From: Lateolabrax maculatus
Lineage: Eukaryota; Chordata; Actinopteri; Acropomatiformes; Lateolabracidae
Direction: 5' to 3'
Assembly: GCA_031216445.1 (NCBI GenBank)
Contig: CM062199.1
Span: 7,040,501 to 7,104,500, forward strand
Length of the DNA stretch: 64,000 bases
A program made the position numbers and the translations under genes. Shown here piece after piece: positions 26,802 to 37,535 of the stretch. Within the stretch, counting starts at the first letter, position 1, and each line of letters starts with the position of its first letter. The notes under the pieces are model-generated. The model was not told where the DNA came from. It searched no databases and saw nothing but the letters and a program-made list of their open reading frames with translations.

Positions 26802-29800
26802 CATCGGCCTGGTCAGCCCCACTGCAGAGTGGTACAGTCATATCTGCACTAACAGAGAGGCCTTTGTCATTGCCTGCAGATGTGGAGCAGCCAAAACATT
26901 AACGATTTGTTTGTGTAAGCATTTGCAATACAGTATTCAATGACGGCACTCTGTCCAGATGACTGTGTCACCCGTCAAGATGGCTCTCTGTCCTGGGTGT
27001 GGATTTACAAAGAGCTGGAGGTGAGGAGGAGGCTTTAGGATCTAATGGACGCTCATCCTCCGAAGGCCAAAGACATATTCAATAGGTTCTGTCTTTTTAC
27101 ATGGTGATCTTTGCTTCAGCTCCTTTAAAATTTAGATGGCAAAATTGTCAAATAAGAATGAACGATTTCACTTCTTACACCCTAAAAGCAAAGCACCATC
27201 AGTAACAGACCGAAACACCTCAGCTGTCTAACTGTTCCTGCATGAGTCTACTTTCTGAACAAATCAGAGCTAAAATCAACAAAAACAAACGCAGACAAAA
27301 TCGCATAACGAAAATCCACTAATGACAAAAAATTACCTTTTCAGTTGACGGTGTGTTAGTTTTCTCTTGAGTCTCCTGAAATCTGCTGTTTCGTCTAATG
27401 TTAAATAGCCCTACTCTCTCCTGTCTAGTCCTTCCTCTCAATCAGGATCTTACTTGTTCGTGTGCGTTTTCAGTGCTGAGTAGTAATTAAGACACAGCCA
27501 TATTTGAGTGCCTTTTTGAAGACATCTTTGGCACAACTATGTGGGTGGTCCAGAGGCCTGCACCCAATGGTGAGAGGGGATTAAAACAAAAGCCAAACAA
27601 AGCCCCACTGCAGGGGAACCATGTTGTCACTGTCAGCAAGGATTTCCTCACTATATTTTTTGCCCCTCATAACTATGTACATTCCTGCCTCAAACATTAT
27701 GTTTCAGAGAAAGGGAAAAGTTTGGCGTAAACATTGGGACTGTGTTTGAGAACTCAATAACGATTTTGACATTTCATAAATGGGAATTTAGCGGTCAATT
27801 GTAGTCATCCACCTGCTCAGTGAAAGCATGACCAACACGAGATGATCTGACATTCTCCTAAAAATGGCAAAAATATAATTTTTGAAACCACTAATGTTGG
27901 GAAAATGTTCTTTTCTTGATTGAAATTGATGCTGTATATCTCCGTCCGTGGCTGGGGAAATTTACATTTGGAAATTCCTCTAAAAAGGAGCAAGCACACA
28001 AGTGTTCATATGCAATAACTACATCACAGCCTCCCACACATTCCACATGCACACCTTCAAAGACACTGGATGCAGAGGAAGGGGTGGCGAGATAAAAAGC
28101 CCGTCGCTGTTCACACTTTCTAGGGCACGAGTAAGCTGTGCTGCCAAGGTCAACGGCACACATGTTCTAATTGTACAAGGAGCTTGACATCTAGCGGCAG
28201 GACCTGGCTGGCCGGGGCTAGACAAAGGTTAAGTCAGCAAGCTTTATAAAAGCACTCCTAAGCAGACCCCCCACCCTCCTCCTCTCCCCATCCTAACACA
28301 CACACACATACACACACACACACACAACCCCCCATGCCCCCAGGGGGCAAGTGTCCGGAAGGCCTGAGGGGGAGATGATATGCCAGACAAGGGCTTGTTG
28401 GCACTTGATTTTAGTTTTTTTTTTAATCTTTTCAGGGATGCAGCACATAAAAGAGGTCCTCACTGAGCTGCAGCGGGCAGCAGAGTAAGAGACATTTACA
28501 CAACAAAAGGTCAGATTGAGAATTGAAGATTTGGATATAAATGAACCCATAAGGTGAAGTTTACACCCAAGCTCCTTAATCTTGTGGGTATTTTCTTGTC
28601 TGATGGCTATTTGATGAAATGTGCTACGGACAGAGTGTGTGTCCTTGAGCACAATTTGAACACCACTCGAGTGCTTGACTTTCTCTTTACCACTAGCCCA
28701 ACATATATAGATTTTAAGTCTAAATCAAGCAGCGACTGACGATTGGAACTTTTGAATTCCTTCGACATTATATGCAATGATTTGTCAAGGCCAGCGATCA
28801 ATAGTGTCGCCAGGAGCTGCACCACGGCAATAGGCAGCGGGGAATCTGATCATGCTGCAATGATACACTGACAGTCTGACATTTGTAGCTCGTCTGTAAG
28901 GTAGCTTTGGATGAGACATGGTATTATTAGGTTTATTTAAGTGTGTATGGGCTCACTGTGCTCTCCCAAAGGCTTGGGATTGTTTCACTGCAACGTCTGT
29001 CCTGCAAACAAGCGAGCCAGTATAGTGCTCCAGCGAGGATAGGCAAAAACATTCCACGGCCACTTCCAGTCTTAAGCACAATGGCGTACATGCTATAGGT
29101 TACCCACAACACACAGTGTGTGTGTGTGCGTGAGTGTGTGTGTGTGTATTTATTTTGAAAATACACATCCATGTACAAAGGTGTGTATTAAAATGGACAA
29201 CAGAAACCAGGAAACGAGTGTGTGGATTTTTTTCTAATTCTACACTTATTTCCTCTCTAGTCTTTTAGTTTCACAAATTGCAATTATAATTTTTAAATGA
29301 AATTCTACCTGCGTGTAAATCTTTTACGACAGGAAAAGGAAGTTCACTTTTCATTCCATGATCCTACAGGCGAGCAACCTGATGGACGTTTCGTATGTCT
29401 GACCAAAACCTGAGCAAGGTTATCTCAACATTTAAACGGAAACAATGTTTGTGTTAAATTGTGAACTGCCTTGAAATTACAAAAAAATCCACAGAGTAAA
29501 CCGGACAAAAGAGCCAAGAGTCATCAGTGTGATCCCCCACCTCACAAGAACATTTCCCCATGCAAAGAGAGCTGCTCCCCAGAGATTACATCACACATTT
29601 CTATTGTAAAGAAGCCCTGCAAAGTGTGTGTGTGTGTGTGAGTGTGACTGTGTGTGTGTGTGTGTGTGTGTTGACCAACATGAGCCTATAGTGAGGTATA
29701 AATAATAGCAGTGATTTGTTGGGAGCACCCAGCTTTAGGGATCTCCAAAAAGAAATACATCTTTCATTGTAAATACCATGAGAAGTGAGGATTTTAATGG

Positions 29801-31135
29801 TAAAACAGCACTGTTATCGGTACTGGGTGTAGTTATATAAAATGTCAAAATGAATTGATCTTATTCCTCTTCTTATTTTCTTCCACATATATTTCAAAAT
29901 GTCTTTATGAATTGCAGCAATAAAAAATACCAACATTTTAAAGAATTGTAAATTTAAAAATAATATCATGGAGAATAGGAATGATAAGAATAATATTCCT
30001 ACAGTTGTCATGTTGTTCCTATAATTCCTACAGCATTACGCCTTGCTTAAGATGGGACTTTAACTCTATAATGGTCGTTTTATTGCGCAAAAGGCTGAGT
30101 AGAGAATAAAACATGAATGAACCTTTTTTTTTTCCTCATGGCGAGGACGAGCTCTGTCAACCGATCTTGTCGACACTGTGAGCAAAAGGGAACAAATCAA
30201 GTGTGCTAAATTTATGTGAGGGGGGTAAACAAAAACATTTCCATAACAAAACAAGGCTTCGACCTACAACAGAATCCGCATTTTGCTCCTCGGAGAGCCA
30301 GACAGGCGCTGAGGGACAAAAGACACTTGTGCAAAATAATAAAAATAATAATAAAATCTAACAGTTAAAAAAAAATAAATTAATATAATGAAAAATTTAC
30401 ACCAGCTGCCTGATTTACTTCTCTATCCGCGGAATTAAGAATTTAACAGCTCGAGGGGTTGATGTCAAATATTTTCAACTTCTCTAATTGTGTGTGTATT
30501 AGTGTGCGCGCGTGCACATGCAAAGTAAACTGTATAAGATTTCCAAGACGTATTTAAGAACATAGCTCGGATATTTGTCTTATAGAGGAGTACTAAATCA
30601 ATTCTATTTCGAAACAGGTCATTCAAAAAGGCCTCCAGCACATAATATAAACGCTGAGTGTAAACTGCTGTAAATGATTATATGCATTAGTTACATTCAT
30701 CTTAAAAGTCATCCATCAGCCAGCAGCCGGTGATGGGACGCAGGTTAAACTGCTGCTCGGGGTTAAAAACAAGCGCAACTTCTCCAGCAAAGAGAACCGC
30801 ACACTTCCCTGTGGACTGAGGAGAGACTTCATAACTGCACCAGAACCGAGTCATTACAAACTATCTCATCTCTGTCTGAGAAACCAACAATCCAAAAGAA
30901 TCCGGACGACTTCTCGTTTAAGGTCAAACTCAAGAGAAAAGAGTTGAAAAAAAAAAGGAAAAGAAAAGAAAAAGCCCCTAAAAACAGAAGGGAAGTGACC
31001 GGGAGCTGTGAGGGTGGAAGTGGGGCAGAGCTCAGCTGGTCGGGTCCACTCACCGTGCTCGGAAACCACCCCGGCTAGTGCGGGATCCTCGTCCGACTTG
31101 AGGTGCTGCGGCTTGGCTTGCTTGCGTCGGGACAT
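17611..31135 (-). CDS. sall3: Spalt-like transcription factor 3 (SALL3), four coding exons
   Basis: Nuclear C2H2 zinc-finger transcription factor of the spalt family, which in vertebrates acts mainly as a repressor in limb/fin, neural and sensory development. The join 31135-31054, 22495-19340, 18914-18577, 18042-17611 is 4008 nt and gives 1335 residues, close to the roughly 1300 of human SALL3. All junctions are GT-AG and in frame. In order: MSRRKQAKPQ NuRD motif (1-10); C2HC finger (C52, C55, H68, C72); glutamine-rich segment (about 235-253); finger pair 1 (480-528); finger triplet 2 (763-843); C-terminal pair (1150-1198). Assignment to SALL3 rests on the first residues after the NuRD motif (HLKSDE), on GVNVLEKE/FKWSDF context and on the near-identical tail (ALLGGDAMKFSEMFQKDLAA, ending EIGIN). 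The double finger expected between the triplet and the C-terminal pair is missing. Which teleost duplicate this is cannot be decided here. Confidence 0.95.
18043..18576 (-). other. sall3: sall3 intron 3
   Basis: A 534-bp GT-AG intron that divides the last zinc finger. It is AT-rich with A-runs and shows no cysteine-histidine finger pattern and no other recognisable feature. Confidence 0.9.
18577..18914 (-). CDS. sall3: sall3 coding exon 3 (start of C-terminal finger pair)
   Basis: Encodes residues 1080-1192. The acceptor CAG ends at 18915 after a long pyrimidine tract; the first codon is completed by the last G of exon 2, giving RDRG-LSTPNLAST. The donor is CTGAAG|GTATGA at 18576. It carries the IKMEMNGHGK block, a proline-rich RRTPKQHN linker and the finger C1150-C1153-H1166-H1170, then the cysteines C1178 and C1181 of the next finger. 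In human SALL3 the corresponding sequence follows a further double finger, which is not encoded here. This pair corresponds to cluster 4, the AT-rich DNA-binding cluster in SALL proteins. Confidence 0.94.
18915..19339 (-). other. sall3: sall3 intron 2, at the position of the missing third finger pair
   Basis: A 425-bp AT-rich GT-AG intron. In human SALL3 and SALL1 the coding sequence at this point continues directly into a double zinc finger. I looked through this intron for paired CxxC and HxxxH codons and saw none, so the finger pair is not hidden here as a small exon. Retention would append VYVQNQLQLNAL and a stop, removing the C-terminal finger pair. Confidence 0.85.
19340..22495 (-). CDS. 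sall3: sall3 coding exon 2 (main exon, zinc-finger clusters 1 and 2)
   Basis: This 3156-nt exon encodes residues 28-1079. The acceptor is a pyrimidine-rich tract ending TTTAG at 22500-22496; the donor is CGAG|GTGTGT at 19339. It holds the C2HC finger near residue 52, a low-complexity Ser/Thr/Pro-rich region, the LQQQQIHQLQLIEQI glutamine-rich segment that mediates SALL self-association in the family, the first double finger with the spalt box TKGNLKVH, and the second double finger with its associated third finger. Two psi-K-x-E sumoylation-type sites (VKSE, IKEE) lie near the end. A run of six threonines and one of five asparagines are visible. Reading through the donor would add 12 residues and then a stop. 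Confidence 0.96.
24640..24850. promoter_or_regulatory. Candidate intronic regulatory element
   Basis: Unique intron 1 sequence with CACGTGACAG (E-box), TTTCCATAATTGAG and GCTGATTAGTTATTAGAATG (homeodomain cores). Regulatory role inferred only. Confidence 0.25.
25156..25202. repeat. Perfect 20-bp inverted repeat with 7-nt loop
   Basis: The arms 25156-25175 and 25183-25202 are exact reverse complements around a 7-nt spacer, inside sall3 intron 1. The transcribed strand could fold into a perfect hairpin. The arms do not extend further. Confidence 0.9.
25582..25629. repeat. (GT)n microsatellite, sall3 intron 1
   Basis: Uninterrupted GT array of about 24 units. Confidence 0.95.
25690..25960. promoter_or_regulatory. 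Candidate intronic regulatory element with POU octamer
   Basis: Unique intron 1 sequence with a perfect octamer ATGCAAAT (25724-25731), CCGCTAATCTGA and TATCAGATGAGG. Regulatory role inferred only. Confidence 0.3.
26773..26801. repeat. (GT)n microsatellite, sall3 intron 1
   Basis: Uninterrupted GT array of about 14 units. Confidence 0.95.
29117..29148. repeat. (GT)n microsatellite, sall3 intron 1
   Basis: GT array with C and A interruptions. Confidence 0.9.
29622..29671. repeat. (GT)n microsatellite, sall3 intron 1
   Basis: Two GT arrays separated by a short GAGTGTGAC-type interruption. Confidence 0.9.
31054..31135 (-). CDS. sall3: sall3 coding exon 1 (NuRD-recruiting N-terminus)
   Basis: Encodes residues 1-27 plus the first base of codon 28. 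It begins MSRRKQAKPQ, the short N-terminal motif known in SALL1/SALL4 to bind the RBBP4/7 subunits of the NuRD deacetylase complex. I chose this ATG because the motif must be N-terminal in the family and because it has A at -3. An in-frame ATG 38 codons upstream (31249) has no stop between, so a longer form is formally possible. The exon ends in G followed by the strong donor GTGAGT at 31053-31048, leaving phase 1, which matches the acceptor of exon 2. Confidence 0.93.
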
Positions 31136-31144
31136 GCTGCTGCT

Positions 31145-31166
31145 GGCGGCGGCGGCGGCGGCGGCG
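31145..31166. repeat. GGC trinucleotide run just upstream of sall3 ATG
   Basis: Seven GGC triplets, 10 bp upstream of the start codon. On the sall3 strand this reads GCC and, in frame with the upstream ATG at 31249, would encode seven or more alanines. It probably belongs to the 5' UTR. Confidence 0.8.
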
Positions 31167-31879
31167 ATGATGCTTCTTCTTTTGCGCTCCGAGATGTCTC
31201 CGCGTTTCGCAGATACATCGGCGGAGAGCGAATGAATCAACACGCGCAAAAAGTTCGCAAATAGTCTGGCGGCGCAGAGAGGGGAGGAAGGACAGGGGCA
31301 ACAGCGGGAGGAAGAGGGGAGAAAAAAAAAGAAGAAAAAAAAAAAAAAAGAATTGTGAAATTAGCCGGTGTTGCCGCTGCCGCTGCTGTTGCTGTGCGTC
31401 GGATTGCGCATGTCGGTATAATAATTATGATAGTGAATAATGCCCCGCGATTAATGGCACCGTGTGAAGGTGGGGAGGATTGGCTGGAGGCCAGCGGACG
31501 CGCATTGGATATGGTAATGAGGGACGGACTAAGCAATTAGCCGCTTCACTCTCAGACTTTATCCGTCTCTTTTCTCTTTACTATCCAGCCTCCCCCAACA
31601 ACACAGCACAACACACCAAATCTCTTGTTATGCCCGGCTCACGGCGGGCGGGGTGCGGGGTGTGGGAGAGAGGGAGGGTGGTGGGGGGGGGGGTCTCCAA
31701 CACGGACCGTCAGGCTCTTTTTTCCCCTCCTTTCACGAGGCGCACCGGCTCACCAGCGCCGGGGACTCGCCGCCGCGTTTCTCCTCCGTGCGCCGCTCGT
31801 CTTCATCTTTTACGATCCCACCTCAGAACTTCAGAGAGCGTCTCCTCATAAAGTTTATCTCGAGAGCTTTGGCTCACTT

Positions 31880-31955
31880 TCTCTCTCTCTCTCTCTCTCT
31901 CGGTAACTTTGTGTGTGTGTGTGTTTGTGTGTGTGCGTGCGTGCGTGTGCGTGTC
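31880..31955. repeat. (CT)n followed by (GT)n/(GC)n tract
   Basis: CT array at 31880-31900 and GT/GC-rich array from 31910, within the CpG-rich region upstream of sall3. Confidence 0.9.
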
Positions 31956-33608
31956 GAGGCTGAACACGCACCTCCTTGTGAAGCGGTGTTTACAGTCTCT
32001 GAGATGTTTCTTTAAAGCGTTAAACTTTTCTCCTGATGGACACGTTTCCGGCGAAGTAGCTGCCGGCTGACTCGCTGCACGGACATCGATAACCGGAAGG
32101 TGGACGGGACGAGTGAAGTTCTTGACAGTAGCAATAAATTGTTACCAGGGTTTGTTTTTTTTTTTTCTTTTTTTGTTTTCTAATGGCGCAGCTCCGCTCT
32201 CCAAACTTTTGACGCGCGGCTTCCGAGAAAAGCTGCGCGGCGACCGGCGGCGGTCCTCCGCTCGGTCACGGCAGCGGCGTCAGTGTCAGTGTGGTCGAAA
32301 CAAAAACTCATTCGTCCCGCGAAAGACACGCCATCTGAGACGCTCCTGGTCCCCTCGTCCTCCTCCTCTTGCAGCGTTTTAACTCCCGGCTGCGCCTTCG
32401 CCTCGGTGCGCTCTCCAGAAGTGGCTTCTCTGGATACTTGGTGGCCAAACACTCAAAACGCCGCTTGTTTTTTCCAAAAATTAAAACACCAGTCAGTGTC
32501 TTTCCCCCCCTTTTCGGTCGGCTCGCGGGCTTGTGGCGAAGCCAACTTTGAAGTTATCTTCTGGCAGCCTACCGGCGCTGTCGGTGTGTCGGTGTTGGGC
32601 ACGGCTCCGTGTGTGTGGGGCACTGCGCTGTGTGTGAGTTAACCCCCAAGCGGAGGTTCAGCCCATTGCTTTCAGCCGCCACTAGGATGTACCACCACGT
32701 TACTGTTCAGTGGACGGTCCTCAGACTCCAGTGTGAACACCCAGATTTGACCTCCCATCATATAATATCTCTATCTCTGCCCCGCCGCCTTGTGAGGGAT
32801 GGACTGTCATATTAATATCTCAGAGTGTTTTTATTGTTTTATTTATTTTTTTTTTATTTATAAGAGCGACAATTGTGTGGCTCCACGGTAGGCTTTCCAT
32901 CACAACTTCCCACCTTTATTTGAACTTTATTTCTAGTTTATGAAGGTTTTACGCACGGTGGAAACCACTGGAAATGTAGTTTGTCCTCTGCTGACAGTGA
33001 TCACATAGGCTACGAGTGATTTACTGTAAAATAAATTAAGATTATTTTATAGCGTCCCGTAAGACTGTGTGTGCCATTTAAAACATCATAAAGACATAAT
33101 ATAATTTTTAATACTTTGCAAGATTCTTTTGTTGCTCTCTCTTTTTTACACGTGCTTCAAATTAAAAGAGGTGGAAAGAGAAACGATGTTGTGCACTGAT
33201 GGCAGCTCACTGTGGTACTGACACATTAACCCTTTACTCTGTGGATTTCTATTTGCATTAAAATCTCCGGGTGCATGGGGTCACGTTAATCTTAAAGGAT
33301 TAAGATGTGCGAGGCCTACTGGCCTGTAAATAAGGATAAGGAAAAAAGCACATATTTCTTATTGATAAACATATACATTAATGAACAACGTAAAGTTAAT
33401 AATGCATTTTTTTCGTATTAAAAACGTCATAATTTATCATCAGACATGTTTTCTTCAAATTACATAATTGTATGCTTTGATATTATTTGAAAATAATACT
33501 GAAAATACCCAGTGGTTATCGTCCTCGTCTACAAAAACACTGTCAAACATTTTCTAAATAAATCAGAAAACATTTCACTGTAACGATGGATCCTGGGCTT
33601 TTTTTTTC

Positions 33609-33666
33609 CGTTGGGGGTGGGGGCTCAGTTAGAGCGTCCCCCCCCCCCCCCCCCCCCTCCCCCCAT
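33609..33666. repeat. G-runs followed by a 20-C homopolymer
   Basis: GGGGGTGGGGG at about 33613-33623 is followed by 20 C in a row (33638-33657) and a further C6 run. The G and C runs could pair or form quadruplex/i-motif structures. Length is likely to vary between individuals and assemblies. Confidence 0.85.
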
Positions 33667-34315
33667 CTCCCTCTGGTCGGTTTGACTTGTCTATTCCCCT
33701 GTGTCCACCTCATATGAGAGACAAATCTGTTGACAACAAGGTCGTCCTGTGCACAAACTTTCTTTTCTTCTTCTCCTCCTTTACTCCTTCTCCTTCCTTC
33801 ACCCCCCTGGAAGTTATGTCCAAACGGCTGTTATTATCTGGTATTAATAGATGCAGCCCCAGGAAGACAAAATCAGCTATTGATAATTGCAAGGAGTATA
33901 CGGCAGCTACTGTATCGATCGGCGTGTCCTCCACTCCCCTGGTACTGAGAGATAAGGAGACACACTCTTTAGAGCAATATAATTTCTTTTGACCTATCTG
34001 CTTGCTACAGACTTATGATGAATAGCCAGAGTGGCTGAAGTCCTTTATCACCAAAGTTACCCCCTTGATATAATATTGATTCTTTATAACTAGCTCGCCA
34101 CACAAAAATCAAACTGTCCACTTGGCCATCATCATCATCAATATCATCACAAAGGCGGAGGAATGAAGATCCCTGCGCCTCTAAAGGCGAGCCTTTACAA
34201 TCTCCTCTGTAGGCCTAATCTTTATTTTGCTGATGATGAAAGGAGAGGGGAAACGAGGCGAGGTGCCATTTAAGACGAGGTGCCATTTAATCCGGTTCAG
34301 ACTACACACACACGC

Positions 34316-34354
34316 GTGCAGGAGGAGGAGGAGGAGGGGCGGGGGGGGGGAGGA
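34316..34354. repeat. GGA/G-rich purine tract
   Basis: Run of GGA triplets followed by a G-run, in the upstream GC-rich region of sall3. Confidence 0.75.
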
Positions 34355-34516
34355 AGATCCAGTGTGATCAGGAACAGCTTGGACTTGTGGGAAAGTCATT
34401 CATTTGCTGGGAAATTGTTGATCGACAGAAAGGTTTTCCGTCTGATGCGAGGCCACAGGGAACCCGCAGTCCGGCCTCCGTCCCACTCCCGCGACTTTCT
34501 AACTGATATGACAGAG

Positions 34517-34532
34517 CCCCCCCCCCCCCCCC
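34517..34532. repeat. Poly-C run (16 C)
   Basis: Uninterrupted C16 within the GC-rich region upstream of sall3. Confidence 0.9.
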
Positions 34533-34899
34533 TCCTGCAGGAACTATTAAAATCACTATGAATATGGAAACGCCGAACGCCATGTAACACCAAATAAATG
34601 GCTCTTTAATTGACTGCGGTGGAAAAGCAACAACAAAAAAAAAAATGCAGGTTTAGTTTTCTGATGCAGCCGGTGCCGGATGTGCCTCAGAGGTGTCTCT
34701 TAACCTTAAAGGACGGGCGGGTTTTGCTGCATAGCAGGAGCCCCACAGCGGCGATTACAACGGGGCCACTCTCCCTATTCACCGAGAGAGAGGGGGGGGC
34801 GCTGCCGGTGGAGGGGTGGAGGGGAGGGGTGCAGGAAGAAGGGATGGAGGGAGGGTGGGTGAGGAGAGGAGAAAACGTGTAGCCACCCAAACAACCATT

Positions 34900-35560
34900 T
34901 TTTTTTTTTTTACCCATTTCCCCCCCTCTGGATCTGTGTCGCAAGGTAAGAGGGGAGAAAAAAAAGGCAATTTGGCTTGTATACCGGCCCTCTCTGCATC
35001 ATAAACTGCACCGGCTGACTTCTGTTACAACTCCTCCGCTTCCCCCTCTCAGTCCGCAGTCAGGTTCTCCGTCTCTGCGCGGAGGGACACGGCGAGGGGA
35101 GGCCGGGCCGTGAGGGAGACGCCGAGAGGTAAATGACACTCGCTGTTTGAATTTATTTTTTATTTTATTTTTTTTATTTATTTATTTATTTTTATTTTTT
35201 TTTTGTCGCCGTGCGTAATTGTGAAATAAGAAGAGCGTGCCCGGCTTAATGTCACCCGTTACGCGTCTTTAAATGCGAGGATCTCATAACATGATGTTTC
35301 ATGTGCGTTGTTTAGATTGTAAAGCATGTGATCGCACCGCTGAAGTAGCGCAGTCTGGAAAAAAAAAAAAAAACTGCGTCCCTTTGCGTCAGTGTCCAAT
35401 CAGACGTCTTTGCGCCGCCGCAACTGGTGCCAAGACGCATTTCCACACAGCGCAGGCTACTGTAGCAGCCTATGGCAGCCTATGGCAAACTGCTGAGGCT
35501 TCTATCTGCACCAATCAGAGACGAGATGTAACTTTTTTCTGTGCTATTGGATGATCGTAA
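34900..35560. promoter_or_regulatory. Second GC-rich, CCAAT-containing promoter-like block
   Basis: A GC- and CpG-rich block 3.8-4.4 kb upstream of the sall3 ATG. It has two identical CCAATCAG boxes on the plus strand (35396-35403 and 35511-35518) and an inverted one at 35546-35550, the arrangement used by NF-Y. A plus-strand splice-donor-like AGAG|GTAAAT is at 35129. It could be an alternative upstream promoter of sall3 or the promoter of a divergent non-coding RNA. It is interrupted by a T-rich tract at 35153-35206. Confidence 0.4.
35153..35206. repeat. T-rich low-complexity tract (TTTAT units)
   Basis: T-runs and TTTAT units interrupting the second GC-rich block. Confidence 0.9.
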
Positions 35561-36399
35561 TAACAGCACCCCCCGAAGACAAGACATTACATATTCCTAA
35601 AATATTCCTGTAACTAATGTTTGACTTTATAGTGACATTATTTGTACCTACTGACATTGCTTTATCTCTTGTGACTCTGTGAAACTCACAGACTGTGTCT
35701 GTGTAGTGAAGTTGATACTTCCAGTGGTTTTATTGTACATACATACATTCATGCATTTTAGTCTGATCTATCATTGTTTAACTGTTATATGCTTTTATTG
35801 AACTTGAGGTTCTGTCCTATATTATAGCATTCTTTATAATAGGATCACTATAGTTGTAAATATTGTGGTGGCATGTGCTACTTGTTTGTTATTATAATAC
35901 TACTATAATTCTGTATTCTTATACTGACTTTGGGTTTTTATCTGAATATAAGAAAGCATTATTATTTTATAATTTAATAATTAATAATTTATGATAACTT
36001 GTTGTGTGTATAAAGAGTACGTTAGGATGGGTTACTTCTCAGTGGTTTTATATTAAGAGTCTGTTCAGTAAACTATTCAGGAGGGAACCTGAATAGTTAA
36101 GCATGTGTAGTATTAGTAGACACTGAGTGAAACTATAGCAGCTGGCTGTCTGAATGACATGATATAAGAGTGTTTTTTCTTTCGTGACATGTTTTCTAGC
36201 TTTGCTCTGCGCTGCACATCCATTAGTTGGATATGTTAAACACACGCACACACACATGCACACACAATTTGATACATAATTGTGGACATCATACATAAGT
36301 AATGACTATTGTAGCTGGGACTCTACTAAGTGGCAACTGGCTGTGATCCTGCATTGAAAGTGGAGTGTTTTACTCTCACATTTATCACAGGCTCAGAGA

Positions 36400-36880
36400 T
36401 TAGGAGGCATTTAAAGCTATGTGATCTGTGAACTCTTTTTACATTTTCAGTTATCATATCATGACCCGCTTATCTTGCCTCAAATGAGGCGAGCTGAGAT
36501 AAAATGTGACAGGCAGCTCGTACCTGAGATGAGTAAAATTTGATCTGACGGTTCCAATCAGGCTTAATTGAAATGAATTGAATCAACCCATTTCTTCTGC
36601 TACTGTAATTAAATTAGTAGCTGGGGTGTAATTGGACATCGAGTTGGCACTCAAGAGGAGATGACAAAATGCTCATTGCTGCCACCAAAGGACTATGTGT
36701 CAAATTCAGTGTGAAAGGCAGCGCACCAAATGCTGGCTGACACATTGACAAGGCTGGTGCTTCACTAGAAGAGTCTACAAACATAACAGCCTCCTATTAT
36801 CTGCCAGACTGAAAGGCTCAAATGGAGGGAAATACATGGAGATCTGCCTACATGTGATTAATGCAAATTTGATGTACAGT
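36400..36880. promoter_or_regulatory. Candidate conserved non-coding element with POU octamer
   Basis: About 480 bp of unique sequence 5.3-5.7 kb upstream of the sall3 ATG, with many TAATTG/TTAAT cores and a perfect octamer ATGCAAAT at 36861-36868 preceded by TGATTA. One of the strongest enhancer-like stretches by eye. Confidence 0.35.
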
Positions 36881-37498
36881 ATGAGTGGAAAGAAGCATTT
36901 TTACCGTCTATACAGTGAATTAAAATTTAGACTCCAATTATTGCTTTTTTACAGTCCAGAAAACTGTTTTTCCTGGGACTCTGGGACTCACTCCTAAGTG
37001 AATCCCAAAATACTGAAATTGTTATAGCTTCAGCAGCTTTAAAATAAAGAATTACCCTCTTAAATATGGCAGAGAAGCTGGGAGTCACAAATAAAGAATC
37101 AACCGATAAAAAACATTTTAAACAATTGAAGCAAATCAAATAAAATTCTGTCGCAGTCAAAAGTGAATAACGCTGTCGGCTGATATCTGATATTTAATAA
37201 AACCCAGACACTTACAGACTAATATATTGGTCTAAACCTTCCAGACATAGATATATGTGAGAACATTTTGATTGGTAAATTGGAGGCCCTGTATCAAATA
37301 TCTCACACATCAACTTGGCCCACACAGGAAAGGAAGAGGTTTTACTGCTCCGAGGCCCTGGTCATCTGCGGCTCTAATGCCATTTCCAAGAACAATGAGC
37401 CGAAAAGGGCTAAAGTCTCACTGATGACACTTAATCTCATTGGAATTCCTTGTCAGGTTTGACCTTGGAAAGATATTAGCCACTCGACAAGTGACTGT

Positions 37499-37535
37499 GG
37501 GTGTGTGTGTGTGTGTGTTTGTGTGTGTGTGTTTG
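37499..37535. repeat. (GT)n microsatellite
   Basis: GT array with T interruptions. Confidence 0.9.

Larger units (their letters stand above)
22496..31053 (-). other. sall3: sall3 intron 1 (8.6 kb)
   Basis: Large first intron with strong donor and acceptor. It contains GT microsatellites at 25582-25629, 26773-26801, 28295-28326 (CA), 29117-29148 and 29622-29671, an A-run near 25291-25310, a perfect inverted repeat at 25156-25202, and several unique stretches (22800-23060, 24640-24850, 25700-25960) that look like intronic regulatory elements. No exon-like segment was recognised, although an alternative small exon cannot be excluded. Confidence 0.85.
31000..32700 (-). promoter_or_regulatory. 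sall3: CpG-rich sall3 promoter/5' region
   Basis: The block around and upstream of the sall3 start codon is far richer in G, C and CpG than the surrounding sequence, as expected for the promoter of a developmental regulator. Two inverted CCAAT boxes (31479-31483 and 31504-31508) lie about 345-370 bp upstream of the ATG in the orientation of the gene. I see no convincing TATA box. The block includes a GGC triplet run, a CT run and a GT run. The transcription start is not determined. Confidence 0.6.
32701..34899. other. Upstream spacer between the two GC-rich blocks
   Basis: AT-rich from 32820 to 33590 with an octamer ATTTGCAT at 33251-33258, then G/C homopolymer and purine tracts. No gene recognised. 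Confidence 0.6.

Noticed and set aside
31355..32815. Several overlapping open frames in the GC-rich block upstream of sall3
   Set aside because: High GC lowers stop frequency; the translations are low-complexity and no splice or family evidence supports them.
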